A DNA stretch of 5,134 nucleotides. Origin: AV69 sp036498205 (lineage in GTDB: Bacteria > Verrucomicrobiota > Verrucomicrobiia > Chthoniobacterales > UBA10450). The stretch is from contig DASXIC010000120.1 in the NCBI GenBank assembly GCA_036498205.1, positions 1 through 5,134 on the forward strand, written 5' to 3'. The notes under the pieces are model-generated. The model had not been told where the DNA came from and did not search any database. It saw only the letters and a program-made list of their open reading frames with translations. Below are positions 1 through 5,134 of this stretch, one piece after another. The stretch's first letter is position 1. Every line of letters starts with the position of its first letter. A program made the translations under genes and the position numbers.

Positions 1-2
1 CG

Positions 3-32
3 ACTGCGGAGCAGGTTAAGGCAAAGATTTAA
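3..32 (+). CDS. Possible C-terminal tail of an upstream gene (partial)
   Basis: One + frame is open from the left edge and reads T-A-E-Q-V-K-A-K-I before a TAA at 30-32. The composition suits the end of an amphipathic helix in a real protein, and the stop falls about 14 bases before the tRNA-Sec gene. Nine codons are too few to identify a product, and the frame could be open by chance. If real, the gene lies so close to selC that the tRNA may be transcribed from that gene's promoter. No promoter can be seen in the short stretch before selC. Confidence 0.3.
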   Translation, partial: TAEQVKAKI

Positions 33-46
33 TCCGCTAATTTCCC

Positions 47-144
47 GGAGAGTGAAGGGTGCCTGGTGGCCCTCGCGGTCTTCAAAACCGTTGCCGTTCC
101 GTTCTGCGGGCCGGGATAGGTTCGATTCCTATCCTCTCCGCCCA
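47..144 (+). tRNA. selC: Selenocysteine tRNA, anticodon UCA
   Basis: This tRNA is charged with serine by SerRS, converted to Sec-tRNA by SelA and delivered to UGA codons by SelB. The anticodon arm is clear: stem 75-79/87-91 (GCGGT/ACCGT, one G-T pair), a 7-base loop CTTCAAA and anticodon TCA at 82-84. A long variable arm at 94-114 pairs CCG with CGG and TCCG with CGGG (one T-G pair) around one mismatch, with loop TTCTG. The T arm is 116-120/128-132 with loop TTCGATT. The D arm lies at about 56-73, pairing AGGGT with GCCCT, or alternatively GCC with GGC around TGGT. The acceptor pairs GGAGAG (47-52) with CTCTCC (134-139). The 3' end reads G140-CCCA. Starting at G47 gives discriminator G140 but an extra C before CA. 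Starting at C46 (C46:G140) puts CCA exactly at 142-144 with discriminator C141. The long variable arm, UCA anticodon and adjacent selDAB make the identity firm; the exact ends are not. Confidence 0.95.
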
Positions 145-150
145 GCCGGT

Positions 151-175
151 TCGGATTTCGGAGCTCGGATTTCGG
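151..175 (+). repeat. 11-bp direct repeat in the selC-selD spacer
   Basis: TCGGATTTCGG occurs perfectly at 151-161 and 165-175, separated by AGC, giving a 14-base period. On the other strand the unit reads CCGAAATCCGA. It fills much of the spacer between the tRNA and selD. It resembles the short TCCGAAATCCGA-type repeats I associate with intergenic DNA of Verrucomicrobiota and Planctomycetota, which is a comparison from memory. I see no terminator-like hairpin with a T tract in this spacer. Confidence 0.75.
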
Positions 176-185
176 CATTGGAACC

Positions 186-189
186 GAGG
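186..189 (+). promoter_or_regulatory. Possible ribosome binding site of selD (GAGG)
   Basis: GAGG at 186-189 lies 11 bases before the ATG at 201, a slightly long but usable spacing. It overlaps the alternative GTG start at 189 and so could serve only the ATG. This is part of the reason for preferring the ATG. Confidence 0.4.
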
Positions 190-200
190 TGCCCAATCTT

Positions 201-1238
201 ATGCTGAAACTTACTTCGCTTTCTTCCTGTGCCGGCTGTGCTGCGAAACTGCCGCAGGAGGCGCTGACCGAAGTCCTGCGGGATCTGCCCCAATTTCGGA
301 ATCGTAATGTGCTTGTCGGCTCCGTTACTGCAGATGACGCCGGTGTTTTCCGAATCGACCGCGAGCGTGCGCTCGTGCAGACGGTCGATTTCTTCACCCC
401 CATTGTCGACGACCCATTCTTCTACGGACAGATCGCGGCCACCAACGCGATCTCCGACGTTTATGCCATGGGTGGCCGTCCGCTTACCGCATTGAATCTT
501 GTTGGCATTCCGGCTGACAAAGTAGAACCACAAATTGTTAAGCAGATTTTGCGGGGCGGAGTTGAAAAAGCGAAGGAAGCAAATTGTGTTGTTCTGGGCG
601 GACACACCATCCGTCTCCCCGAGCCTATCTATGGAATGGCCGTGACCGGTTTGGTCTCGCCGAAACGGCTGTTGACGAACGCGTGCGCCCGCCCGGGCGA
701 CCTGCTCGTGCTAACGAAGCCGCTCGGCACCGGAATCGTCACTACCGGAATCAAACGCGGAATCGCGTCAGGCTCGATCGCAAAGAAGGCAATTGCGTTA
801 ATGTGCCGGCTTAATTCGGTCGGGGCCACGCTCGCGGAACGGGGACTGATTCGCGCGGCCGTCGATGTCACCGGGTTCGGTTTATTGGGCCACCTGGCAT
901 CGATGTGCCGGGCAAGCGGAGTGAGCGCAGAGATAACGCCGCGCGCCGTTCCCGCGATCGCACCGGAAATTTTCTCCCTCATCCAACAAGGCTGCATCCC
1001 TGGCGGGAGCGAACAAAATTTGCGCACAGCAAATTCGATCACTCGCTGGAATGGCACGCCCGCGCCGCTTCGCGTTTTGTTGTGCGATGCGCAGACCAGC
1101 GGCGGTTTGCTCCTCTCCGTTCCGCAAAAGACATGGCCGCAAGTGCGACAGATTCTTACACGAAATCGAACTGCGGCTCGGGCGGTAATTGGGAAAGTGA
1201 TTCGAGGCACGTCCGCTCAGATATGCATGAGCGAGTGA
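201..1238 (+). CDS. selD: Selenide, water dikinase (selenophosphate synthetase), Cys form
   Basis: SelD uses ATP, selenide and water to make selenophosphate, AMP and phosphate in the cytoplasm, the selenium donor for SelA. Numbered from the ATG at 201, the 345-residue protein has the N-terminal active-site motif CAGCAAK, with the catalytic Cys (E. coli Cys17) at C13 and the catalytic Lys (E. coli Lys20) at K16. It is therefore a cysteine enzyme and not itself a selenoprotein. The aspartates corresponding to the E. coli Mg-ATP ligands D51, D68, D91 and D227 are in TADDAG (D46), TVDFF (D63), SDVYAMGG (D86) and VDVTGFGLLGH (D222). GGHT follows at about 133. The length matches the family (E. coli 347). 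A GTG at 189 would add four residues and puts the catalytic pair at 17 and 20, but the ATG has a better-placed GAGG. The gene follows selC and its end overlaps selA. Identity is firm; the start is less so. Confidence 0.97.
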   Translation: MLKLTSLSSCAGCAAKLPQEALTEVLRDLPQFRNRNVLVGSVTADDAGVFRIDRERALVQTVDFFTPIVDDPFFYGQIAATNAISDVYAMGGRPLTALNLVGIPADKVEPQIVKQILRGGVEKAKEANCVVLGGHTIRLPEPIYGMAVTGLVSPKRLLTNACARPGDLLVLTKPLGTGIVTTGIKRGIASGSIAKKAIALMCRLNSVGATLAERGLIRAAVDVTGFGLLGHLASMCRASGVSAEITPRAVPAIAPEIFSLIQQGCIPGGSEQNLRTANSITRWNGTPAPLRVLLCDAQTSGGLLLSVPQKTWPQVRQILTRNRTAARAVIGKVIRGTSAQICMSE

Positions 1239-2581
1239 AAACCAACGCACGGCGCGAACTTCCCTCGGTGGAAAAGGTTCTCCGACTGTTTGGAGAGACT
1301 TCCTTGCCACGCCAAACACTTCTTGCCGTTGTCCGGCGTGAATTAGCCGAGCTTCGTCACAGCGGATCTATTCCTGATCAGGAGGCAATCGTAGAACGGA
1401 TCGGTTGTGCCGTCAGCGGTCTTCTCTCTCAAAAAATTCAACCGGTCATCAACGGAACGGGCGTGATCATTCACACCAACCTGGGACGCGCGCCGCTGGG
1501 CCCGAAGGTTGTTGAAACGCTCACCCAAATTGCCGGACGCTATACCAATCTCGAGTACGATTTATCGGCTGGCGCACGTGGCGGTCGCGCCAAATATCTC
1601 GAGGAAAGTTTGGCCTTACTTTGCAGCGCCCAAGCCGCCACGGTCGTCAATAATTGCGCTGCTGCGCTCGTTCTGATCCTGCGTCATTTCACGAAACAAA
1701 AACCTGAAGTGATCATTTCTCGCGGAGAACTGATTCAGATCGGGGGCGGTTTCCGTATTCCCGATATTCTCGAAGCAAGCGGGGCTCGATTGCGCGAAAT
1801 CGGTACTACGAATAAGACCGGTTTAAACGATTACGCCTGCGCCATCGGACCGCGGACAGCGCTCATCTTGAAAGTGCATCGTAGCAATTTTTTCATGGAC
1901 GGATTTGTCGCATCGCCATCGACGGAGGAAATCGCCGCGCTCGCCAAAAAAAAGAAAATTCCGTTTGTGGAGGATCTCGGGAGCGGTGCGATCGTTTCCA
2001 CCGAAAAGGTCCGGGGCGTCGAGCACGAACCCACGCCATCGGAGACGCTCCGCCGGGGCGCGGACCTTGTCTGTTTCAGCGGCGATAAATTATTTGGTGG
2101 TGCGCAGGCCGGGATTGTTGCCGGCAGAGCGCGACTGGTGGCGGCGCTAAAACGCGAGCCCTTTTTCCGGGCCCTGCGCTGCGATAAACTGGTTCTCGGC
2201 GCTCTCCAAGCCACCGTCGATCTCTATTTACGGGGACAAACAGAGGAGCTGCCTGTGTTGCAGATGCTGCGGATCTCCGTCAGCGCCTTGCGGGAACGGG
2301 CGGAAGAAATCCGGTCGCGTTTGAGCGATCTGCCTGTTGCGGTCGAGATCGGTGAAGGCAAGGCGCAAATTGGCGGCGGAAGTTTACCGCGCTCGAGTAT
2401 TCCTTCCATCACACTCGACTTCGCGCCAAGAGATCCCGAAGCGTTCGCCCGAAAGCTGCGCAACGCGTCGCCACCGATTGTCGGTTTTAAGAGCGGCAAA
2501 AAATTCCGCCTGGATCTGCGCACAATTTTTCCGTCTCAGGATCGCGCGTTACTCACCGCGCTTCGCGCCGCCAGCTCGTGA
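1223..2581 (+). CDS. selA: L-seryl-tRNA(Sec) selenium transferase (Sec synthase)
   Basis: SelA is a PLP enzyme, a homodecamer in the bacteria studied. It converts Ser-tRNA(Sec) to Sec-tRNA(Sec) using selenophosphate from SelD. From the ATG at 1223 it is 452 residues, close to the E. coli 463. The N-terminus has the helical LPSVEKVLRLFG segment (about 13-24) of the tRNA-binding region. The fold-type I core follows: HTNLGRAPL (84-92), VVNNCAAA (141-148), SRGELIQIGGGFRIPDI (from 166), IGTTNKT, VEDLGSG (249-255) and SGDKLFGG with the PLP lysine at K289 (E. coli Lys295), then RALRCDK. The ATG overlaps selD by 16 bases. A GTG at 1235 in the same frame would give a 4-base GTGA overlap, like the selA-selB junction, and removes four residues. 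Neither start has a strong Shine-Dalgarno, so coupling to selD translation is likely. All signature motifs are intact. Confidence 0.97.
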   Translation: MHERVKTNARRELPSVEKVLRLFGETSLPRQTLLAVVRRELAELRHSGSIPDQEAIVERIGCAVSGLLSQKIQPVINGTGVIIHTNLGRAPLGPKVVETLTQIAGRYTNLEYDLSAGARGGRAKYLEESLALLCSAQAATVVNNCAAALVLILRHFTKQKPEVIISRGELIQIGGGFRIPDILEASGARLREIGTTNKTGLNDYACAIGPRTALILKVHRSNFFMDGFVASPSTEEIAALAKKKKIPFVEDLGSGAIVSTEKVRGVEHEPTPSETLRRGADLVCFSGDKLFGGAQAGIVAGRARLVAALKREPFFRALRCDKLVLGALQATVDLYLRGQTEELPVLQMLRISVSALRERAEEIRSRLSDLPVAVEIGEGKAQIGGGSLPRSSIPSITLDFAPRDPEAFARKLRNASPPIVGFKSGKKFRLDLRTIFPSQDRALLTALRAASS

Positions 2582-4509
2582 GGACGAAACATTTCATTCT
2601 CGCCACCGCCGGCCACGTCGATCATGGCAAGAGCTCGCTGGTGAAGGCCATCACCGGGACCGATCCGGATCGGCTGCCGGAAGAAAAGGCCCGAAAGATC
2701 ACGATCGAGCTCGGCTTCGCTCATCTCAGTCTTCCGTCGAACGAGGCCAATGACGTTTGCTTCAGCGTGGGCGTCATCGATGTGCCCGGACACGAAGACT
2801 TCGTGAAAAACATGGTTGCCGGCGTCGGCTCAATCGATCTCGCCCTCCTTGTCGTTGCTGCGGATGACGGTTGGATGGCGCAAACGGAGGAACACCTGGA
2901 AATTCTCATCCATCTGGGGGTGCGACGGGTGGTCGTCGCGTTAACAAAGATCGACCTTGCCCAATCCGAAACAGCGGCTGAATCGGACGTCCGCCGTCAT
3001 CTTGGCGGTTCACCATTTGCCGATGCCGCCATTGTTCGGACGTCGATCATTACCGGTGCCGGCCTCGACCATCTAAAGGGAGTGTTGGGGCGCGAATTTT
3101 CTGCCCTCGAACCGCCACGCAACATCGGCAAACCGCGCTTGTTCGTTGACCGTGCCTTTTCGTTTCGCGGAGTGGGAACAGTTGTCACCGGTACCGTATC
3201 CGGAGGCGAATTTGTCCGCGGCGATCCGGTCGTGGTCCAGCCGCGTGGGGTCCGTTCTAAAATTCGCACGGCGCAAACTCACAATCGCGAAGTCGATACC
3301 GCGCTACCCGGAACGCGGGCGGCTTTCAACCTTTCGGACATCGCTGTCAGCGCACGGAAAAAGGATGGAATTAGTCGCGGCGATGTGATCACTCGCCCTG
3401 ATCTCGGTTTGATTGAAAAGAGCGCCGATGTTCTTCTTCTGCTCCCGTTCCGTCGCAAAACGATTTCTTCGGCGATCAAGCATGGGATGCGCGTCCGCGT
3501 GCATCACGGCAGCGGAAATTTCGCGGCCCGATTGCTCTCTCAAATGCCCGATTTTTCGACTGACAAGGAGACGCCGCTCGTCCGCTTGCGTTTTGACGCG
3601 CCGGTGTTTTTCTTTGCCGGCGACCGTCTCATTATCCGCGATCCCTCTCAACGCTCCACTCTCGCGGGTGCGATCGTGCTCGATCCAAACGCGAGCCACG
3701 TCCGAGTTCGTAGCCAGCGCCAACTCGAATTGCTCGAGGCCCGTGCTCACGCCCCCGACGATGTGAGGGTCTTTGTCATCACTCAATTGCGGCGCGAGCA
3801 TGTCGCTGTCCGTTCCGCGTTGCTTTTGCAATCGCGCTTTTCCGGAATTGAAATTAGCGAAGCCGTAAAGCTCCTGATCGGCGAGGGCAAAATCTTGCAG
3901 GCCGGAGAGATCTTGCTGGATGCGAGTTGGTGGAGCGAACTGCGCACGCACGCGATCAGGTTTATCGACGCCGAACATGCTGCTCATCCGGAGCAACGCG
4001 GCGTCCCGCAATCCAGGTTGCAATCGGAGTTGAAAGGTTCGATGCCGATGCCGCAAATGTTTGAAGCATTGCTGGATGATTTATGCCAGAGAGGCTTTTC
4101 GCGCGCCGGCGACGTCCTGCACCGATCCGATCGGCGCCCCGTCCTGTCTGATAAATTGCAGGCGGCGGCAACTCGAATTCGCTCGGTTCTTGCCGAGAAA
4201 AAATTCGATCCGCCTTCGCGGGCCGAGCTTGCTCCCGATTTGGGATCGCAGCAGGCGATTCGTTTTCTCCGCGATTGCGGCGAAGTCGTCGAATTGAACG
4301 GAGAAATTGTGCTGGGAAAAGAGCATTTCGGGAAAATGCGCGATTCCGTCGTGATGTTTCTGCAAAAAAATAATTCCGCAAGCACTTCGGAACTCCGGCA
4401 ACTGCTTGGGAGCAGCCGTCGTGTTATTATCCCATTTCTGGAGCGTCTCGACCGGGAAGGTTTTACCCGCCGCATCGCCGACAAACGCGTCCTAGCGAAG
4501 CGCAGCTAA
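2578..4509 (+). CDS. selB: Selenocysteine-specific translation elongation factor
   Basis: SelB is the EF-Tu-like GTPase that binds Sec-tRNA(Sec) and the SECIS hairpin in selenoprotein mRNA and inserts Sec at UGA. The 643 residues begin at a GTG overlapping the selA stop (GTGA). The G domain shows G1 GHVDHGKS (12-19), switch I/G2 around ITIELGF (41-47), G3 DVPGHE (68-73), G4 TKID (123-126) and a plausible G5 at TSIITG (155-160). Domain II begins near 185 with VDRAF (190-194), whose Asp-Arg corresponds to the E. coli D180/R181 near the Sec pocket, then GVGTVVTGTVSGG. Domain III extends to about 365. The rest fits the winged-helix C-terminal extension, ending with a typical last module (SSRRVIIPFLERLDREGF, then TRRIADKRVL) that in the family binds SECIS RNA. 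One oddity is Lys40 where translational GTPases usually have Gly (the R-G-x-T-I motif). The length is slightly above the E. coli 614. Identity is firm. Confidence 0.97.
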   Translation: MRTKHFILATAGHVDHGKSSLVKAITGTDPDRLPEEKARKITIELGFAHLSLPSNEANDVCFSVGVIDVPGHEDFVKNMVAGVGSIDLALLVVAADDGWMAQTEEHLEILIHLGVRRVVVALTKIDLAQSETAAESDVRRHLGGSPFADAAIVRTSIITGAGLDHLKGVLGREFSALEPPRNIGKPRLFVDRAFSFRGVGTVVTGTVSGGEFVRGDPVVVQPRGVRSKIRTAQTHNREVDTALPGTRAAFNLSDIAVSARKKDGISRGDVITRPDLGLIEKSADVLLLLPFRRKTISSAIKHGMRVRVHHGSGNFAARLLSQMPDFSTDKETPLVRLRFDAPVFFFAGDRLIIRDPSQRSTLAGAIVLDPNASHVRVRSQRQLELLEARAHAPDDVRVFVITQLRREHVAVRSALLLQSRFSGIEISEAVKLLIGEGKILQAGEILLDASWWSELRTHAIRFIDAEHAAHPEQRGVPQSRLQSELKGSMPMPQMFEALLDDLCQRGFSRAGDVLHRSDRRPVLSDKLQAAATRIRSVLAEKKFDPPSRAELAPDLGSQQAIRFLRDCGEVVELNGEIVLGKEHFGKMRDSVVMFLQKNNSASTSELRQLLGSSRRVIIPFLERLDREGFTRRIADKRVLAKRS

Positions 4510-4513
4510 AACT

Positions 4514-4540
4514 AATCAGGAAAGCAAGAAATCAGGAATC
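4514..4540. repeat. Short ATCAGGAA direct repeat after selB
   Basis: ATCAGGAA occurs at 4515-4522 and 4531-4538, a 16-base period in A-rich DNA directly after the selB stop. It looks like low-complexity intergenic sequence. No terminator hairpin with a T tract is visible here. Confidence 0.5.
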
Positions 4541-4584
4541 AAAGCATGGAGGATGGGCTCGTCATCCTGGCTGTTATTCTAATC

Positions 4585-4705
4585 TGTAGTGGTAGCCGTG
4601 TCGGCTGCGAGCCGTTGTAGCTTCCGCAGTCCTCAGCGGAAGGTAGGGCGATTGACCCAGTCGCCCACCGCTCAAGTGCTGTAGTGTCCGCTGTCTCAGC
4701 GGAAG
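4585..4705. repeat. Cluster of TGTAG-headed hairpin units (REP-like)
   Basis: Several short palindromes lie side by side. Unit 1 (from TGTAG at 4585) pairs GTAGCCG 4592-4598 with CGGCTGC 4602-4608 around a TGT loop, with one T-G pair. Unit 2 (TGTAG at 4616) pairs CTTCCGC 4621-4627 with GCGGAAG 4636-4642. A further palindrome beginning GTAG at 4643 pairs GGGCGA 4646-4651 with TCGCCC 4661-4666. Unit 3 (TGTAG at 4680) pairs TCCGCTG 4687-4693 with CAGCGGA 4697-4703 around TCT. Units 2 (4616-4642) and 3 (4680-4705) are diverged copies of one sequence, sharing TGTAG, TCCGC, GTC and TCAGCGGAAG. This is typical of bacterial REP-like repeats between convergent genes. Whether they also stop transcription cannot be told; none is followed by a T run. 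Confidence 0.7.
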
Positions 4706-4741
4706 TGGCCATTGCACTGGGGACAGCGCACGCTGCAGCCT

Positions 4742-4843
4742 CCTGTCATGTCGAGCGAAGCCGAGACATCTCATACTATTTTGTTTGTAGAAATACTTTG
4801 CAGGACTAGTAAGGGATTCCTCGATTGCGCTCGGAATGACAGA
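4742..4843. repeat. About 100-bp palindromic element with 31-bp imperfect inverted ends
   Basis: The left arm (4742-4772) and the reverse complement of the right arm (4813-4843) match at 22 of 31 positions, including the perfect pair CTGTCAT (4743-4749) and ATGACAG (4836-4842). Each arm also forms its own hairpin: ATGTC 4748-4752 with GACAT 4765-4769, and ATTCC 4816-4820 with GGAAT 4833-4837, both with 12-base loops. The 40-base centre is AT-rich. The layout suggests a non-coding MITE-like or paired-REP element. The right arm read on the - strand, TGTCATTCCGAGCG, is a motif I associate with dispersed repeats in many environmental bacteria. It encodes no transposase and sits 11 bases beyond the stop of the - strand gene. 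Confidence 0.7.
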
Positions 4844-4854
4844 AAACGACTCCT

Positions 4855-5134
4855 CTAGCGCGCTTTTTCTTTCGAGATCCCGCGCTGAGTCGTGAGATAA
4901 ACTGCAAAACTGCCGAGCCAGTGTCCGCCTTCGTAGTGTTCGCCCGTTACTGCTGCCAGCCCGACCCGGCGGTGCGCGTCCGCGGCCGCCTGAAGCGCGG
5001 CCCGGCGCGGATCGTCTGTTGGTAAAGCGGATATGATTCCTTCCAGCATCCATGCCCGGCTCAAATTCAACCCATCCAGATGAGCCAGCTTCGGATCGCT
5101 CGGGTCGGGCGAAACTACTATCGTTAACCAGGCT
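4855..5134 (-). CDS. DUF2891-like protein, C-terminal part (gene runs off the right edge)
   Basis: The frame is open on the - strand from the window edge to a TAG at 4855-4857, giving 92 visible residues. There is a short linker with SPDPSDPKL (8-16), then HLDGLNLSRAWMLEGI (18-33), an Ala-rich helix containing DPRRAALQAAADAHRR (41-56), and HYEGGHWLGSFAVYL (66-80), followed by a charged tail. The LDGLNLSRAW and Y-x-G-x-HWL-x-(S/T)FA motifs match my memory of the C-terminal end of DUF2891 proteins, a family of roughly 350 residues with no established function. About three quarters of the gene should therefore lie beyond the edge. An apparent TTG start at 5070 is a shadow, because conserved family sequence continues upstream of it. 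The gene converges on selB across a 345-base repeat-filled gap, so a link to selenium is not implied. Confidence 0.75.
   Translation of the reverse strand, partial: AWLTIVVSPDPSDPKLAHLDGLNLSRAWMLEGIISALPTDDPRRAALQAAADAHRRVGLAAVTGEHYEGGHWLGSFAVYLTTQRGISKEKAR

Noticed and set aside
1..46. Promoter for selC
   Set aside because: Only 46 bases are available, and no convincing -35/-10 pair with suitable spacing can be seen in them.
29..605. Long - strand ORFs (29-403 and 129-605) across selC and the start of selD
   Set aside because: They are antisense to the tRNA and to a clearly conserved selD. The peptide over selC is simply the reverse complement of a tRNA, a common source of spurious protein calls.
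905..1222. A 558-residue version of SelA starting at ATG 905
   Set aside because: The extra 106 residues lie inside selD, have no SelA family counterpart and are arginine- and serine-rich as expected from an out-of-frame reading. SelA homology begins just after 1223.
3304..4056. 250-codon - strand ORF inside selB (and other antisense ORFs at 3962-4484)
   Set aside because: The + strand here encodes conserved SelB domains. The antisense readings show no recognisable motifs and follow from GC-rich codon usage.
4680..4710. Rho-independent terminator for the sel operon
   Set aside because: The TCCGCTG/CAGCGGA hairpin is stable but is followed by AGTGGCC with no T run, and it is about 180 bases past the selB stop. 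A role in termination is possible but not supported.
4585..4843. CRISPR array
   Set aside because: Repeat units are few, unequal and diverged, spacing is irregular, and no cas gene is nearby.
4574..5053. 159-codon - strand ORF across the repeats and the DUF2891-like gene
   Set aside because: It is Arg- and Ser-rich, runs through palindromic repeats, and is out of frame with the conserved DUF2891-like reading.

Overview
The window holds a compact, apparently complete bacterial selenocysteine (Sec) module. In order on the + strand these are a tRNA-Sec gene (selC, about 47-144), selenophosphate synthetase (selD, 201-1238), Sec synthase (selA, 1223-2581) and the Sec-specific elongation factor (selB, 2578-4509). 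The three coding genes overlap (16 bp, or 4 bp with an alternative start, then 4 bp) and selC lies about 56 bases upstream of selD, so the four are probably one transcription unit. SelD makes selenophosphate, SelA converts seryl-tRNA-Sec to selenocysteyl-tRNA-Sec, and SelB delivers that tRNA to the ribosome at UGA codons followed by a SECIS hairpin. No selenoprotein gene is visible here.

The first 32 bases may carry the last nine codons of an upstream + strand gene, ending just before selC. The selC-selD spacer contains a perfect 11-bp direct repeat.

The 345-base gap after selB (4510-4854) has no convincing gene. It is packed with short repeats: a small ATCAGGAA direct repeat, a cluster of hairpin units mostly headed by TGTAG (4585-4705), and a roughly 100-bp element with imperfect terminal inverted repeats (4742-4843) whose two ends each form a hairpin with compensatory base differences. 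A convergent - strand gene begins beyond the right edge and ends at 4855. Its 92 visible residues look like the C-terminus of a DUF2891 protein.

The organism is a moderately GC-rich bacterium. The repeat styles in the spacers (TCCGAAATCCGA-like, TGTCATTCCGAGCG-like and TGTAG-headed hairpins) remind me of soil Verrucomicrobiota (Chthoniobacterales-like) and similar environmental genomes. That is an impression from memory and not a demonstrated placement. The core system is a known one. The less ordinary points are the tRNA-Sec 3' end, whose encoded CCA is one base out of register with a G1/G73 model, a Gly-to-Lys change in the SelB switch I motif, and the repeat elements.
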